Made by a program: the position numbers and the translations under genes
Shown: in pieces, positions 42,605 to 51,216 of the stretch
How positions within the stretch are numbered: the stretch's first letter is position 1
How the letters are laid out: every line of letters starts with the position of its first letter
From: Mucilaginibacter galii
GTDB taxonomy: Bacteria > Bacteroidota > Bacteroidia > Sphingobacteriales > Sphingobacteriaceae
DNA: 64,000 bases
Direction: 5' to 3'
Assembly: GCF_014635825.1 (NCBI RefSeq)
Contig: NZ_BMDO01000002.1
Coordinates: 248,001-312,000, forward strand
Notes under the pieces: model-generated
The model's input: only the letters and a program-made list of their open reading frames with translations
The model's database searches: none
What the model was told of the DNA's origin: nothing

Positions 42605-45544
42605 ATGAAGTTAAACTTTCTTGCCGGTTGCGCACGTATTTTAAAGCCGGTTCTGTTTACGGCATCTTTGCTGATAGTCAATTGGTATGAGGCCAGCGCC
42701 CAATTGGGTAGCCAACAAATTAAATACCTTTCGGGCCGCGACAACCGTACCAAAGTACAATGGGATTTTTATTGCACCGGCGGCCGTAAAAGCGGTTACT
42801 GGACTAAAATAGCCGTGCCTTCCTGCTGGGAGCAACAAGGTTTTGGTGCTTACAATTATGGCCGCGATTATAAAACTTATGGTAAAAACTTTCGCTTTGC
42901 CGATGAGCAGGGTATCTATAAACTAAACTTCGCTGTGCCTAAAGCCTGGGCCAATATGGATGTGTATTTGGTTTTCGAGGGATCGATGACGGATACCGAA
43001 GTAAAGATCAATGGTAAAGCCACAGGCGAAAAACATCAGGGCGCTTTTTACGAGTTTAAATACAACATCAGCAATAAGCTCAAATTTGGCAGCAATAACC
43101 TGCTCGAAGCCCGCGTAAGCAAAATGAGTGCCGATGCCTCGGTAAACAATGCCGAGCGTTTGGCCGATTACTGGGTGTTCGGCGGTATTTTTCGACCGGT
43201 ATACCTGGCCGCTTATCCCAAACAACACATTAGCCATATAGCTATTGATGCCAAAGCCAATGGCGATTTTAAGATGCAGGTTTACCCCGAGCATTTGAAA
43301 CAAAATATGCAGGTAGTTACCCAGATAACCGACCTAAAGGGTAAGCTGCTGAAAAGCATGACCGCTAATGTACGGTCGACCGATTCGGTAGTAAATATAG
43401 CCGCCAAGGTAAACAACCCATTGCAGTGGACTTCCGAAACGCCTAACCTGTATAAAGTAAATGTGGCGTTAAAATCTGGCGGCAGTACCATTTATCAAAC
43501 GACTGAAAAATTTGGTTTCCGTACTATTGAGATCCGTAAAGGCGATGGTATTTACATCAACGGCGTTAACGTGAAGATGAAAGGCATTAACCGCCATAGC
43601 TGGTGGCCCGAAACCGGCCGTACCCTCAACGATGATATACAGCTGATGGACGTAAAGCTGATGAAGGAAATGAACATGAATGCGGTGCGCATGTCGCATT
43701 ACCCGCCCGATAAAAAGTTTTTGGAAATTTGCGATTCGTTAGGTTTATACGTGTTAGACGAATTAGCCGGATGGCAAAAAGCTTACAGCACTGCGGCAGG
43801 TAAAAAGCTGGTGAAAGAAATGGTGCTGCGCGATGAAAACCATCCATCCATTATTTTTTGGGATAACGGTAACGAGGGTGGTACCAATAAGGAACTGGAC
43901 CAGGAGTTTGTGAAATACGACTTTTCTAAACGCCCGGTTATTCACCCGCACCATAAGCCGGGCAATGCCTTTAACGGTATAGATTGTAACCACTACGAAG
44001 ATTACTATAGTAGCAAGAACATCCTGAACGATTCGCTTATTTACATGCCTACCGAGTTTCTGCATGCACAGGATGATGGCGGCGGCGGTACCGCCATGGC
44101 CGACTTTTGGGACCTGCACTGGAAGTCGAAACGTTCTGGTGGTGGCTTTATCTGGGCTTTGGTTGATGAGGGTATTGTACGCACCGACCAAAACAATATT
44201 GTTGATGTGAACGGCGTAAACGCCCCTGATGGCGTGTTAGGTCCGCACCGTGAAAAGGAGGGCAGCTTTTTTGCCCTGCGCGAGATTTTCTCGCCCGTGC
44301 ATATAACTATGAAAGACCTGCCTGCTAACTTTAACGGCACCATCCCGGTAGAAAACCGTTTTCATTACACCAATTTAAACCAGTGTACCTTTAACTGGGA
44401 ACTGATTGATTACCGCAAGCCTAACGAAACCGATGGTGGCTACATCACCAAAAAGAAAGGCACATTAACGGCACCCTCTATAGTGCCTGTAGCTGCAGGT
44501 AACATGCAAATTAACCTGCCCACCGATTGGAAAAGCTACGACGCGTTAACACTTTCGGCTTACGACCCGTTCAAGAACCTTTTATACCGCTGGGTGTGGA
44601 AAAATACCAATGAGCGTTTATTAAATAAGGTGATGGACCTAACCGGCACTAAACCGGTGCAGGTAACCGAAACCGACAGCACCCTGTTGCTCAAAGCGGG
44701 TACCATTAGCATGACCTTTAACAAACGCAACGGGCAAATATTGAGCATGACCGGCAACACGGGCGATAACCTGTCGTTTGGCAGCGGACCAATGCCGGTA
44801 AGCGGAACCGCAACGTTTAAGGACATCCGTCACCGTACCGAGGCCGATGGTGAACTGGTAGAAGTTACCTACACTGGCGATATGAAATATGCCCGCTGGA
44901 AAATGTTCGGCAGCGGCTGGGTAAGCCTTGACTATGAGTACGATCTGCCCAAAGGCGATTACCCTTATGCCGGGATTACCTTTACTTACCCCGAAAACTT
45001 TGTACTGGGTGCCAAATGGCTGGGCAAAGGCCCTTACCGGGTATGGAAAAACCGCTTACAGGGTGTAGTTGATAACGTTTGGGAAAACGCCTACAACAAC
45101 ACGCAAACCGGCAGTGCTCCCTGGATATTCCCGGAGTTTAAAGGTTACTTTGCCGATATTGCCTGGATGGAGTTCAACACTGTAGAAGGTAAGTTTGTGG
45201 TAGCTGCCAAGGAGCCTAACCTGTACGTTCGCTTGTTCGATTTTTATGGCTTGTCGGGTATAAAGCCTTTCCCAAGTCTGCCGTCGGGTAACCTGTCGTT
45301 CTTGGATGCCATACCGGCTATGGGTACCAAACTGGGTTTAAAAATTGACGGTAGTACGGCTAAATTGGGTCCGCTTAGCGAGGCCAACCATTTAGGCGGA
45401 ACTACAAAACGTACGCTATACTTTTACTTTGGACTGTTAGAGCAGGCCGGAAAAAATACCCAGCAGTTTACTCGCCCTGTGGTAGATGAATTGTTTGACA
45501 GTTCACCATCAACAGCCCCGGCTAAGAAGTTAAAAGGGCAGTAG
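42605..45544 (+). CDS. GH2 family beta-galactosidase (large, LacZ-like layout)
   Basis: The protein has 979 residues. After the signal peptide (ending 'YEASAQ') come the sugar-binding jelly roll ('WTKIAVPSCWEQQGFGAYNY'), the Ig-like domain, a TIM barrel and a long C-terminus that resembles the Bgal small-chain domain ('GPYRVWKNRLQGVVDNVW'). The acid/base is Glu424 in 'SIIFWDNGNEGGTNKE' and the nucleophile is Glu484 in 'MPTEFLHAQDDGG'. Unlike the GH2 at 27.7 kb, both catalytic glutamates are in place. Activity on beta-galactosides of pectin side chains is likely, but a beta-glucuronidase or related activity cannot be excluded. Confidence 0.9.
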   Translation: MKLNFLAGCARILKPVLFTASLLIVNWYEASAQLGSQQIKYLSGRDNRTKVQWDFYCTGGRKSGYWTKIAVPSCWEQQGFGAYNYGRDYKTYGKNFRFADEQGIYKLNFAVPKAWANMDVYLVFEGSMTDTEVKINGKATGEKHQGAFYEFKYNISNKLKFGSNNLLEARVSKMSADASVNNAERLADYWVFGGIFRPVYLAAYPKQHISHIAIDAKANGDFKMQVYPEHLKQNMQVVTQITDLKGKLLKSMTANVRSTDSVVNIAAKVNNPLQWTSETPNLYKVNVALKSGGSTIYQTTEKFGFRTIEIRKGDGIYINGVNVKMKGINRHSWWPETGRTLNDDIQLMDVKLMKEMNMNAVRMSHYPPDKKFLEICDSLGLYVLDELAGWQKAYSTAAGKKLVKEMVLRDENHPSIIFWDNGNEGGTNKELDQEFVKYDFSKRPVIHPHHKPGNAFNGIDCNHYEDYYSSKNILNDSLIYMPTEFLHAQDDGGGGTAMADFWDLHWKSKRSGGGFIWALVDEGIVRTDQNNIVDVNGVNAPDGVLGPHREKEGSFFALREIFSPVHITMKDLPANFNGTIPVENRFHYTNLNQCTFNWELIDYRKPNETDGGYITKKKGTLTAPSIVPVAAGNMQINLPTDWKSYDALTLSAYDPFKNLLYRWVWKNTNERLLNKVMDLTGTKPVQVTETDSTLLLKAGTISMTFNKRNGQILSMTGNTGDNLSFGSGPMPVSGTATFKDIRHRTEADGELVEVTYTGDMKYARWKMFGSGWVSLDYEYDLPKGDYPYAGITFTYPENFVLGAKWLGKGPYRVWKNRLQGVVDNVWENAYNNTQTGSAPWIFPEFKGYFADIAWMEFNTVEGKFVVAAKEPNLYVRLFDFYGLSGIKPFPSLPSGNLSFLDAIPAMGTKLGLKIDGSTAKLGPLSEANHLGGTTKRTLYFYFGLLEQAGKNTQQFTRPVVDELFDSSPSTAPAKKLKGQ

Positions 45545-45559
45545 GGGATACATAGAAGT

Positions 45560-45595
45560 CGAGCATTCTGGCATCCGCACCCTAATGCTCGGTTT
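45560..45595 (+). terminator. Hairpin after GH2, possible terminator
   Basis: CGAGCATT (45560-45567) pairs with AATGCTCG (45584-45591), followed by only a short T-rich tail (GTTTATAT). It lies 15 bp after the GH2 stop codon; termination may be partial. Confidence 0.5.
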
Positions 45596-45610
45596 ATATA
45601 ACAATTGCCA

Positions 45611-45674
45611 TGTCAGTCTGAGCATGTCGAAGACCTCACCAAGCGGCGAATGCTTCGACAAGCTCAGCATGACA
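45611..45674. repeat. Inverted repeat of the 'CTTCGACAAGCTCAG' dispersed type
   Basis: TGTCAGTCTGAGCATGTCGA (45611-45630) and its inverted partner CTTCGACAAGCTCAGCATGA (from 45653) flank a 20-bp loop. This sequence type is widespread between genes in Bacteroidota (recalled). A 71-codon open frame through it (45605-45820) is not a gene. Confidence 0.75.
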
Positions 45675-45694
45675 AATTAGTCAGTAAGAAGACG

Positions 45695-45722
45695 CGTCAT
45701 TGCGAGGTACGAAGCAATGACG
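45695..45722. repeat. Short palindrome CGTCATTGC ... GCAATGACG
   Basis: A 9-bp inverted repeat with a GAGGTACGAA loop, a second dispersed repeat type in the same gap. Confidence 0.7.
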
Positions 45723-45753
45723 TAATAAAAGTAAAACCAATGTCTTCTTCCCA

Positions 45754-45789
45754 AACCCTCCCTCCAGGGGAGGGTTTAGGAAGGGTTTA
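45754..45789. repeat. CCCTCC-type repeat upstream of rhaM
   Basis: AAACCCTCCCTCCAGGGGAG is followed by GGTTTAGGAAGGGTTTA. The shape matches the 30794 and 48998 copies (TCC-rich stem, then TTTAGGAGGGG), with several changes. It ends 12 bp before the mutarotase start codon. Confidence 0.75.
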
Positions 45790-45800
45790 TAAACTATACT

Positions 45801-46112
45801 ATGCAGAAAGTAGCCTTTAAAATGAAGCTTAAACCGGGCTTCAGGGATGAATACCAAAAACGCCATGACGAAATATGGCCCGAGCTTTCGGCGCTGTTGA
45901 GAACGAACGGCATCAGCGATTATACCATTTTCCTGGATGAGGAAACCAGTACCCTGTTTGGTGTGCAACTGCTGTCTGGACAATCGTCGCAAGATTTAGG
46001 TGCTACCGAAATTGTGCAGAAATGGTGGGCCTACATGGCCGATATTATGGAAACCAACCCCGATAATTCGCCCGTGAGCACGCCGCTCATCAAAGTTTTT
46101 CATCTCGATTAA
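45801..46112 (+). CDS. rhaM: L-rhamnose mutarotase
   Basis: The protein has 103 residues, exactly the RhaM/RhaU size, a dimeric ferredoxin-like fold. Known active-site positions are visible: His22 in '[12 protein letters not shown]', Tyr in 'GISDYTIFL', and the paired Trp in '[13 protein letters not shown]'. It interconverts alpha- and beta-L-rhamnose. There is no signal peptide, so it acts in the cytoplasm. It sits 23 bp before the GH106 alpha-L-rhamnosidase gene, which is strong evidence that this locus yields L-rhamnose from rhamnogalacturonan. Confidence 0.95.
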   Translation: MQKVAFKMKLKPGFRDEYQKRHDEIWPELSALLRTNGISDYTIFLDEETSTLFGVQLLSGQSSQDLGATEIVQKWWAYMADIMETNPDNSPVSTPLIKVFHLD

Positions 46113-46135
46113 TATTCTTAAAATAAACTAAACGC

Positions 46136-48937
46136 ATGTTCATCAAGCGATTTATAGCTATAAGTGCCCTATGTATAACCGCAGGTGCGGCCATGGCGCA
46201 AAGCAAACAGGCCAGCGTATGGCCTGCCGTAAAAATGCAAACCCGCCCCTGGACCCGCTGGTGGTGGATGGGTAATGCCGTTGATCAGAAAAACATTGGC
46301 AACCTACTGCGCAAATATCAGCAAGCCGGTTTTGGAGGGGTAGAGGTAACGCCTATTTACGGTGCCATTGGGTACGAAAGCCGGTATATAGATTACCTGT
46401 CGCCCAAGTGGATGGACATGCTTAATTATACCGCCACCACCGCCTCACAACTGGGCATGGGCATGGATATGAACACAGGTACGGGCTGGCCTTTCGGCGG
46501 TCCGCAGATCAAAACAGCCGATGCCGCTACCAAGATCATTATTCAAACGTATAAACTCAACCCGGGTGAAATCGTGAAAGACGCCATTAGAGTTAACGAC
46601 CCTAAACAACGCGATGTAGCCGTATTACAAGCCTTGGTTGCTTACGACGATAAAGGTAACGTAACCAACGTAATGGATAAGGTAGATGCCAATGGCAACT
46701 TCAATATGCCACCGGTTACCGTAAACACCGAAATTTATGCTGCCTTTGCCGGTAAAACCCTACAAAAGGTTAAACGTGCTGCCCCGGGTGGCGAAGGGTT
46801 TACATTAGACCATCTTTCAAAAACTGCTACTGATACTTACCTGGCCCGCTTTACCAATGCTTACAAAAACGGCAGACCTAATGTACGTGCTTATTTTAAC
46901 GATAGCTATGAGGTGTATGGTGCCAGCTGGTCGCCGGGCTTATTTGATGCTTTTCAAAAAGATCATGGGTATGATCTGCGCATGCACATGCGCGAGCTGA
47001 CGAGCACAGATGGAAACGAAATGGTAGGCCGTGTAAAATCGGACTATCGCGAAACCATGAGCAATATGCTGCTGCATAACTTTACCCAAAACTGGACCAA
47101 CTGGGCGCACGGACTAAAAAGTATGACCAAGAACCAGTCGCACGGCTCGCCGGGTAATTTGCTGGATCTGTATGGTACTGTAGATATTCCGGAGTGCGAA
47201 ACTTTCGGCTCAAGCAAGTTTAACATACCCGGTTTGCGCCGCGACAGTGCCGATGTGCGCAATGTTGACCCTGATCCAATTATGTTAAAGTTTGCTTCAT
47301 CGGCAGGGCATGTAAACAGTAAACCGCTCATCTCGAGCGAAACCTTTACCTGGTTAACCGAGCACTTTAAAACCTCTTACTCGCAATGTAAGCCCGAAGT
47401 GGAGCAGATCTTTTTATCGGGCGTTAACCATGTATTCTATCACGGTACTACCTATTCGCCCGAGGATGTAAAGTTTCCGGGCTGGTTGTTTTATGCCTCC
47501 ATGAATATGGTGCCCGATAACAGCCTGTGGAGCCATGCTACCGGGCTGAACGGTTACATTACCCGTGTACAATCGGTATTGCAAGCAGGTAAGGCCGATA
47601 ACGAGGTGCTGATGTACTGGCCCATTTATGATGCCTGGGCACATCCTAAAGGGATGGATATGCCGCTGGCCATTCATGATATTAAGGAGTGGTTAACGCC
47701 TACGGCTTTTTATAAAAACGCCAACGAATTACAGGCCAAAGGCTATAGCCTTGATTTTGTGTCAGACTTAGCCCTTTCTAAAAGTTCAGGCAGCAAAGCT
47801 GGTGTAAAAACAAGTGCCAATGCCAATTATAAAGTGCTGGTAATACCTGAGTGTAAATTAATGCCGGTAGAAACCTTACAGCAGATATTGAAACTGGCCG
47901 CAGGAGGCGCTACCGTAATATTTCAAAAACTGCCCGAAGATGTACCAGGCTTGGCTAATTTAGAAACCCGCCGTGCAGCATTGAAACAAGCACTGGCTAC
48001 TTTAAAGTTTGCTAATGCTGGTGGTGTAAAACAAGCGGTAGTTGGCGCGGGGCGCGTTATGCTGTCGGGCGATCTGGATGATGCTTTAACGGCTGTTAAC
48101 ATACAAGGTGAGGAATTGGTTAAAACAGGGCTTAAATTTATTCGCCGCGATGTGAATGGGGCTAAATACTATTATTTGGTTAACCATACCTCTAAGCCTG
48201 TTGATAAAACAATTGGACTTAATTGCAGGAGAGCTGGCAATGTCATATTGATGGATCCTCAAAGTGGCCGATATGGCGCTGCTAAGTCTGTAAGCGTTAT
48301 TGCGGATGGTGAATCAACTGTTGTGTATACAACTCATGTTAGAGTACAACTTCAACCCGGCGAAGCGCTAATTGTATTTGCAGGTGCTAAACCGCAAACC
48401 GGATTGCCAAAATGGAAATATCTGGATAAGCAAACCGGTGAAATTGCGCTGGCTAACCCATGGAACCTCACGTTTACCCAGGGCGGCCCTAAACTGCCAT
48501 CACCAAAAAAGCTGGATAAATTAATTTCATGGACCGACTTGGGCGATACTACGGCCGTTAGCTTTTCGGGAACGGGCGTTTACACCAGTACATTTATTTT
48601 ACCTACTAACCCCCCGGGCGAGTGGGTGCTGGACTTAGGCCAGGTTGACGAAAGTGCCCGTGTTTGGATCAACGGTAAAGATGCCGGTATTTTGTGGAGC
48701 ATTCCGTTCAAAACCCGTGTTGGATCGATGCTGAAAGCCGGTACCAATACTATCAAAATAGAAGTGGATAATTTGATGGCTAACCGCATTCGCTACATGG
48801 ATCAGCATAAAATAGAATGGCGCAAGTATCACGAAATTAACTTTGTGAATATTGACTATAAACCGTTCGATGCCAGTAACTGGAAACCTATGCCTTCCGG
48901 CTTGTTAGGGCCGGTTAAGCTGGTACAGTATAAGTAA
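46136..48937 (+). CDS. GH106 alpha-L-rhamnosidase
   Basis: The protein has 933 residues with a signal peptide ending 'GAAMAQ'. The N-terminal 'RPWTRWWWMGNAVDQ' and 'GFGGVEVTPIYG' with 'MGMDMNTGTGWPFGG' are hallmarks of GH106. The barrel is followed by beta-sandwich domains; the last one shows 'DESARVWINGKDAGILWS', a galactose-binding-like fold. GH106 enzymes are calcium-dependent inverting alpha-L-rhamnosidases active on RG-I and RG-II fragments. The gene follows rhaM by 23 bp, and a CCCTCC repeat begins at its stop codon. Confidence 0.94.
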   Translation: MFIKRFIAISALCITAGAAMAQSKQASVWPAVKMQTRPWTRWWWMGNAVDQKNIGNLLRKYQQAGFGGVEVTPIYGAIGYESRYIDYLSPKWMDMLNYTATTASQLGMGMDMNTGTGWPFGGPQIKTADAATKIIIQTYKLNPGEIVKDAIRVNDPKQRDVAVLQALVAYDDKGNVTNVMDKVDANGNFNMPPVTVNTEIYAAFAGKTLQKVKRAAPGGEGFTLDHLSKTATDTYLARFTNAYKNGRPNVRAYFNDSYEVYGASWSPGLFDAFQKDHGYDLRMHMRELTSTDGNEMVGRVKSDYRETMSNMLLHNFTQNWTNWAHGLKSMTKNQSHGSPGNLLDLYGTVDIPECETFGSSKFNIPGLRRDSADVRNVDPDPIMLKFASSAGHVNSKPLISSETFTWLTEHFKTSYSQCKPEVEQIFLSGVNHVFYHGTTYSPEDVKFPGWLFYASMNMVPDNSLWSHATGLNGYITRVQSVLQAGKADNEVLMYWPIYDAWAHPKGMDMPLAIHDIKEWLTPTAFYKNANELQAKGYSLDFVSDLALSKSSGSKAGVKTSANANYKVLVIPECKLMPVETLQQILKLAAGGATVIFQKLPEDVPGLANLETRRAALKQALATLKFANAGGVKQAVVGAGRVMLSGDLDDALTAVNIQGEELVKTGLKFIRRDVNGAKYYYLVNHTSKPVDKTIGLNCRRAGNVILMDPQSGRYGAAKSVSVIADGESTVVYTTHVRVQLQPGEALIVFAGAKPQTGLPKWKYLDKQTGEIALANPWNLTFTQGGPKLPSPKKLDKLISWTDLGDTTAVSFSGTGVYTSTFILPTNPPGEWVLDLGQVDESARVWINGKDAGILWSIPFKTRVGSMLKAGTNTIKIEVDNLMANRIRYMDQHKIEWRKYHEINFVNIDYKPFDASNWKPMPSGLLGPVKLVQYK

Positions 48938-48976
48938 AGCCCCACCCCGGCCCTCCCCGGGAGGGAGGGAGGGAGT
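48938..48976. repeat. CCCTCC-type repeat directly after GH106
   Basis: CCCCACCCCGGCCCTCCCCG is followed by GGAGGGAGGGAGGGAGTC, starting within 3 bp of the GH106 stop codon. Confidence 0.75.
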
Positions 48977-48997
48977 CTAATAAAAGTTGTATTTTAA

Positions 48998-49033
48998 AAG
49001 TCCTCCCTCCCGGGGAGGATTTAGGAGGGGCTT
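48998..49033. repeat. CCCTCC-type repeat, 36-bp copy before GH51
   Basis: AAGTCCTCCCTCCCGGGGAG is followed by GATTTAGGAGGGGCTT; only one base differs from the copy at 30794-30829. It lies 43 bp before the GH51 start codon. Confidence 0.85.
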
Positions 49034-49076
49034 TGTTGTTTGGCATATATCATTTATAAGTGTAGATTTGATATTT

Positions 49077-51056
49077 ATGAGAAGAAAATATTTTGCCGCA
49101 CTTTGCCTGGCTGCCTTAACCTTAAGCAGCAGGGCGCAAAAAAGCGTGCCCATCACAATTAATGCCGATAAGGTGACCGCACAGGTGAAGCCTACCATGT
49201 GGGGCGTTTTTTTTGAAGATATTAACATGGGAGCCGATGGGGGCCTCTATGCCGAGTTAATCAAAAACAGGTCGTTTGAGTTTGGTATGCCACTCATGGG
49301 TTGGACGGTTAAAGGCAAGAACCTGAAAGAAGGTGACGCTTTAGTTTTGAACCGTCAGCAACAGCAGCAAGCCAATCCGCGCTTTTTGCGCTTAAACGTG
49401 CGTAATGCCTCTTCTAAAAACGATGTTATTTTAAATAATGAAGGTTTCAGGGGTATAGGTACCAAGAAAGGCTTGTCTTACGACTTCTCGATCATGTACC
49501 GCCAAGCATCGCCCGGTGTAAAACTGCATGTAGAATTGCAGGACGAAAAAGGGAATGCCATTGGCGAAAGTGTATTAATACCTGCCGAAAGTGGTGCCGA
49601 ATGGCACAAACAGGGAGTGAGTTTAACTTGTAAGGCAACGGTGTTAAAAGGCAAATTCCAAATATGGTTTGAGGGCAATGGTACCATCGACCTTGATATG
49701 ATCTCTCTTTTCCCTGGCGATACCTGGAAAAGCCGTAAAGGTGGCCTGCGTGCCGATATGGTACAAATGCTGGCCGATATGAAACCCGGCTTTATCCGTT
49801 TCCCCGGTGGCTGTATTGTGGAAGGTAGAGACCTTTCTAACCGCTATATGTGGAAGAAGACTTTAGGCCCTGTAGAAGACCGCGAACTCAACATCAACCG
49901 TTGGAACACGGAGTTTAAACACCGCCTCACCACCGATTATTACCAAACTTACGGCCTGGGCTTTTTCGAATACTTCCAGATGGCCGAAGATATAGGCGCC
50001 GAGCCACTGCCTATTATCAATTGTGGTATGGCTTGCCAGTTTAATACTGCCGAGGTAGTGCCCATGGAACAGTTAGGCCCTTACGTGCAAGATGCCTTAG
50101 ATTTGGTTGAATTTGCCAACGGCGCTGTAACCACCACCTGGGGTAAAAAACGTGCCGAAATGGGACATCCGGCACCATTCAATTTAAAAATGATGGGTAT
50201 TGGTAACGAAAACTGGGGCCCTCAATACCTGGAGCGCCTGGTTGTTTTTACCAAGGCACTCAAAGAAAAATATCCTGAGATTAAAATAGTGAACAGCTCG
50301 GGCACCGATCCTAACGGTGATCGTTTTGATTACCTGAACGCATCGCTGCGTAAAAACAAGGCCGATTTGATTGATGAGCACTACTACCGAGCGCCCGAGT
50401 GGTTTTTAAGCAATGCCACCCGTTACGACAGTTATGATAAAAAAGGCTCTAAGGTTTTTGCCGGCGAGTATGCCGCCCAAAGCGATGGTATAGCCAAACC
50501 CACCAACCAAAACAACTGGCGTACCGCCATTGCCGAAGCCGCTTTCATGACCGGCCTCGAACGTAATGCCGACGTAGTGAACATGGCCTCTTACGCACCC
50601 CTTTTTGCCCACGTAGACGGCTGGCAATGGACTCCGGATATGATTTGGGTAGATGATCTGCATGTGTACGGTACGCCTAACTATTACGTACAAAAAATGT
50701 ACTCTCTGTATAAGGGTACCAGCGTAGTAGGCATCAGCTTAAATAACAAGGTGGTTGCCGGTCAGGATAGCTTGTATGCATCGGCCGTAGTGGATGCCAA
50801 AACCAATGAGCTTATTGTGAAGGTGGTAAACGCATCTGCTAATGCACAAACGCGTTCTATACAAATTAAGAGTGCGAAGAAATTACCGGTAAGCGCTATT
50901 AATACCTATATTACTAATGATCTAAAGGCGGTTAACTCTTTTGAAAAATCAACCAACGTTAGTCCTCAGGACGAACGTATTGCCGTTAAGGGTAAAAACC
51001 TGGCGCTTACGCTAAAACCATATTCATTTAATATTGTAAGGCTGCAGTTAAAATAA
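49077..51056 (+). CDS. GH51 alpha-L-arabinofuranosidase
   Basis: The start is at the ATG at 49077, because it gives signal peptide 'MRRKYFAALCLAALTL'; the longer frame from 48987 would translate the repeat. The protein has 659 residues. The N-terminal 'GVFFEDINMGADGGLYAELI' is diagnostic, and a CBM4_9-like insert follows (about 70-200). Then comes the TIM barrel with acid/base Glu378 ('MGIGNENWGPQYL') and nucleophile Glu434 ('LIDEHYYRAPEW'). It removes alpha-L-arabinofuranosyl groups from arabinan and arabinogalactan side chains. It is the last gene of the pectin block and is closed by a terminator. Confidence 0.94.
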   Translation: MRRKYFAALCLAALTLSSRAQKSVPITINADKVTAQVKPTMWGVFFEDINMGADGGLYAELIKNRSFEFGMPLMGWTVKGKNLKEGDALVLNRQQQQQANPRFLRLNVRNASSKNDVILNNEGFRGIGTKKGLSYDFSIMYRQASPGVKLHVELQDEKGNAIGESVLIPAESGAEWHKQGVSLTCKATVLKGKFQIWFEGNGTIDLDMISLFPGDTWKSRKGGLRADMVQMLADMKPGFIRFPGGCIVEGRDLSNRYMWKKTLGPVEDRELNINRWNTEFKHRLTTDYYQTYGLGFFEYFQMAEDIGAEPLPIINCGMACQFNTAEVVPMEQLGPYVQDALDLVEFANGAVTTTWGKKRAEMGHPAPFNLKMMGIGNENWGPQYLERLVVFTKALKEKYPEIKIVNSSGTDPNGDRFDYLNASLRKNKADLIDEHYYRAPEWFLSNATRYDSYDKKGSKVFAGEYAAQSDGIAKPTNQNNWRTAIAEAAFMTGLERNADVVNMASYAPLFAHVDGWQWTPDMIWVDDLHVYGTPNYYVQKMYSLYKGTSVVGISLNNKVVAGQDSLYASAVVDAKTNELIVKVVNASANAQTRSIQIKSAKKLPVSAINTYITNDLKAVNSFEKSTNVSPQDERIAVKGKNLALTLKPYSFNIVRLQLK

Positions 51057-51113
51057 TTCCCCACGGCTAAAGTATAGATAGTCAGTATACTTGCCTCAAA
51101 AGGCGGTTTTTGT

Positions 51114-51167
51114 AAAAAAGTTCTTGCAGGTAATAACTTAAGTTAAAGTCGGCAAGAACTTTTTTTT
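51114..51167 (+). terminator. Intrinsic terminator after GH51
   Basis: AAGTTCTTGC / GCAAGAACTT stem (A-tract at 51114 on the left), followed by eight T. Confidence 0.9.
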
Positions 51168-51216
51168 GGTGTGCCCGTACAAAGCGGTCTAATCGAAAAT
51201 ACTTCCTTTAAGCCGT

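Noticed and set aside
45605..45820. 71-codon frame before rhaM
   Set aside because: It runs through three intergenic repeats and into the rhaM start, so it is a by-product of repeats.
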